Shown piece after piece: positions 7,218 through 7,680 of a stretch of DNA of 7,680 nucleotides. A program made the translations under genes and the position numbers. Numbering within the stretch: position 1 is the stretch's first letter; every line of letters begins with the position of its first letter. The DNA is from Spirochaetales bacterium (GTDB lineage Bacteria > Spirochaetota > Spirochaetia > Sphaerochaetales > Sphaerochaetaceae), in assembly GCA_028723145.1 (NCBI GenBank), contig JAQYFM010000192.1, positions 1-7,680 of the forward strand. Reading direction: 5' to 3'. The notes beneath the pieces were generated by a model. That model was not told where the DNA came from. It saw only the letters and a list, made by a program, of their open reading frames with translations, and made no database searches.

Positions 7218-7243
7218 AAGTGTCCCTTCTCGGGGCACTTTTT
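7218..7243 (+). terminator. Intrinsic terminator after the M55 gene
   Basis: A 9-bp stem with one G-T pair (AAGTGTCCC at 7218-7226 with GGGGCACTT at 7232-7240) closes a 5-base loop and runs into TTTTT (7239-7243), 21 bases after the M55 stop. Flanking ACTTAA and TTAAGT make the structure nearly symmetrical. It separates the M55 gene from the RpiR-family gene, although readthrough is possible because only 18 bases remain before the next ATG. Confidence 0.8.
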
Positions 7244-7261
7244 AAGTATAAGGGAAAAATT

Positions 7262-7680
7262 ATGGATATTATAAAAGAAATAAGAGAGAAATATGTTAGT
7301 TTTAATGCACCAAGAAAGAGAATTGCAGAATATATACTAAATGACCCTCTAAAATGTAGTTTTTTATCCCTAAAAGAGTTTTCTAAAAATTGTGTTACCT
7401 CTGAAGTTACTATTTTATCCTTCTGTAAAGATCTTGGATTATCAAATTACATTGAGTTAAAGCAAAACCTAAAAGAATATATTTTTGAAAATAATAGCCC
7501 TGAAGAAAGATATAAACATTATGCATCAACAAATAATGGAGATGCAAAGAAAGTTTATGATGATGCTGTAAAATCTATTAACGCTGCGGTACTAGAAACA
7601 ACTAAAATAAATGATTTTTCAATGCTTTCTAAGGGTATTAACTTAATTAGAAATGCAAAGAAAATCTTTGTATCCGCTCA
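7262..7680 (+). CDS. MurR/RpiR-family transcriptional regulator (N-terminal part; runs off window end)
   Basis: The first 139 codons of a regulator of the MurR/RpiR family, which pair an N-terminal helix-turn-helix domain (HTH_6) with a C-terminal SIS sugar-phosphate-binding domain. The ATG at 7262 follows AGGGA (7251-7255) at six-base spacing, and the frame is open to the window edge. Residues 1-75 fit HTH_6: an opening helix and A-P-R-K-R-I-A-E-Y-I-L-N-D-P (16-29), then the helix-turn-helix (about 36-60) with SLKEFSKN followed by the SEVTILSFCKDLGLSNYIELK recognition region. The SIS domain begins near 125 with SKGINLIRNAKKIFVSA. Ligand and targets cannot be told from this part; relatives sense phosphosugars, including MurNAc-6-phosphate, and its position next to an M55 D-aminopeptidase suggests cell-wall or peptide catabolism, which is inference. 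The family assignment is confident; the full length of about 280 residues is assumed. Confidence 0.88.
   Translation, partial: MDIIKEIREKYVSFNAPRKRIAEYILNDPLKCSFLSLKEFSKNCVTSEVTILSFCKDLGLSNYIELKQNLKEYIFENNSPEERYKHYASTNNGDAKKVYDDAVKSINAAVLETTKINDFSMLSKGINLIRNAKKIFVSA

Noticed and set aside
1..7680. CRISPR arrays, tRNA or rRNA genes, insertion-sequence ends, transposases or integrases
   Set aside because: I saw no regularly spaced repeats, cloverleaf-like sequence, terminal inverted repeats or mobility proteins, so insertion of the jet operon is inferred only from its family and base composition.

Overview
This AT-rich bacterial window carries a Wadjet-type plasmid-defence operon (jetA-jetB-jetC-jetD, with jetA truncated by the window edge), then the core ribosomal gene rpsU, then a peptide/amino-acid catabolism segment: an M55 D-aminopeptidase gene broken by one in-frame TAG, and the start of a MurR/RpiR-family regulator. 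All genes lie on the + strand.

Organism: strong purine-rich Shine-Dalgarno sites, very low GC and TAA/TGA stops indicate a low-GC bacterium. The bS21 protein, with its RFKRMVEKEGVIREYK-type core and EKPS motif, looks to me more like Spirochaetota (Treponema-like) than the usual clostridial form. This is recalled family resemblance only, so the phylum is tentative. rpsU is visibly less AT-rich and uses more C- and G-ending codons than its neighbours, as expected for a highly expressed core gene beside accessory DNA.

Layout: 1-762 is the C-terminal part of JetA (DUF3375, MukF-like kleisin). 774-1397 is JetB (DUF4194, MukE-like). 1394-4726 is JetC (MukB/SMC-like ATPase with complete Walker A, signature and Walker B motifs). 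4713-5882 is JetD (DUF3322/DUF2220, TOPRIM nuclease related to topoisomerase VI subunit A), starting at TTG. The junctions are tight (11-nt gap, 4-nt overlap, 14-nt overlap), so the four genes are almost certainly one translationally coupled operon. After a 99-bp gap with no visible terminator comes rpsU (5982-6191) with a clear intrinsic terminator. A very AT-rich leader with two perfect 7-bp inverted repeats precedes the M55 gene (6357-7196). A second terminator hairpin separates that gene from the RpiR-family gene (7262 to the window end).

How the genes work together: in characterised Wadjet systems JetABC form an SMC complex that extrudes DNA loops and recognises small closed circles, and JetD then cuts the circle, which protects the cell from plasmids. 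All key motifs visible here are intact, so the system looks functional, subject to the missing start of jetA. The M55 peptidase and RpiR regulator probably form a separate module for handling D-amino-acid peptides or cell-wall fragments. The TAG codon makes the peptidase either a recent pseudogene, a recoded gene or a sequencing error.
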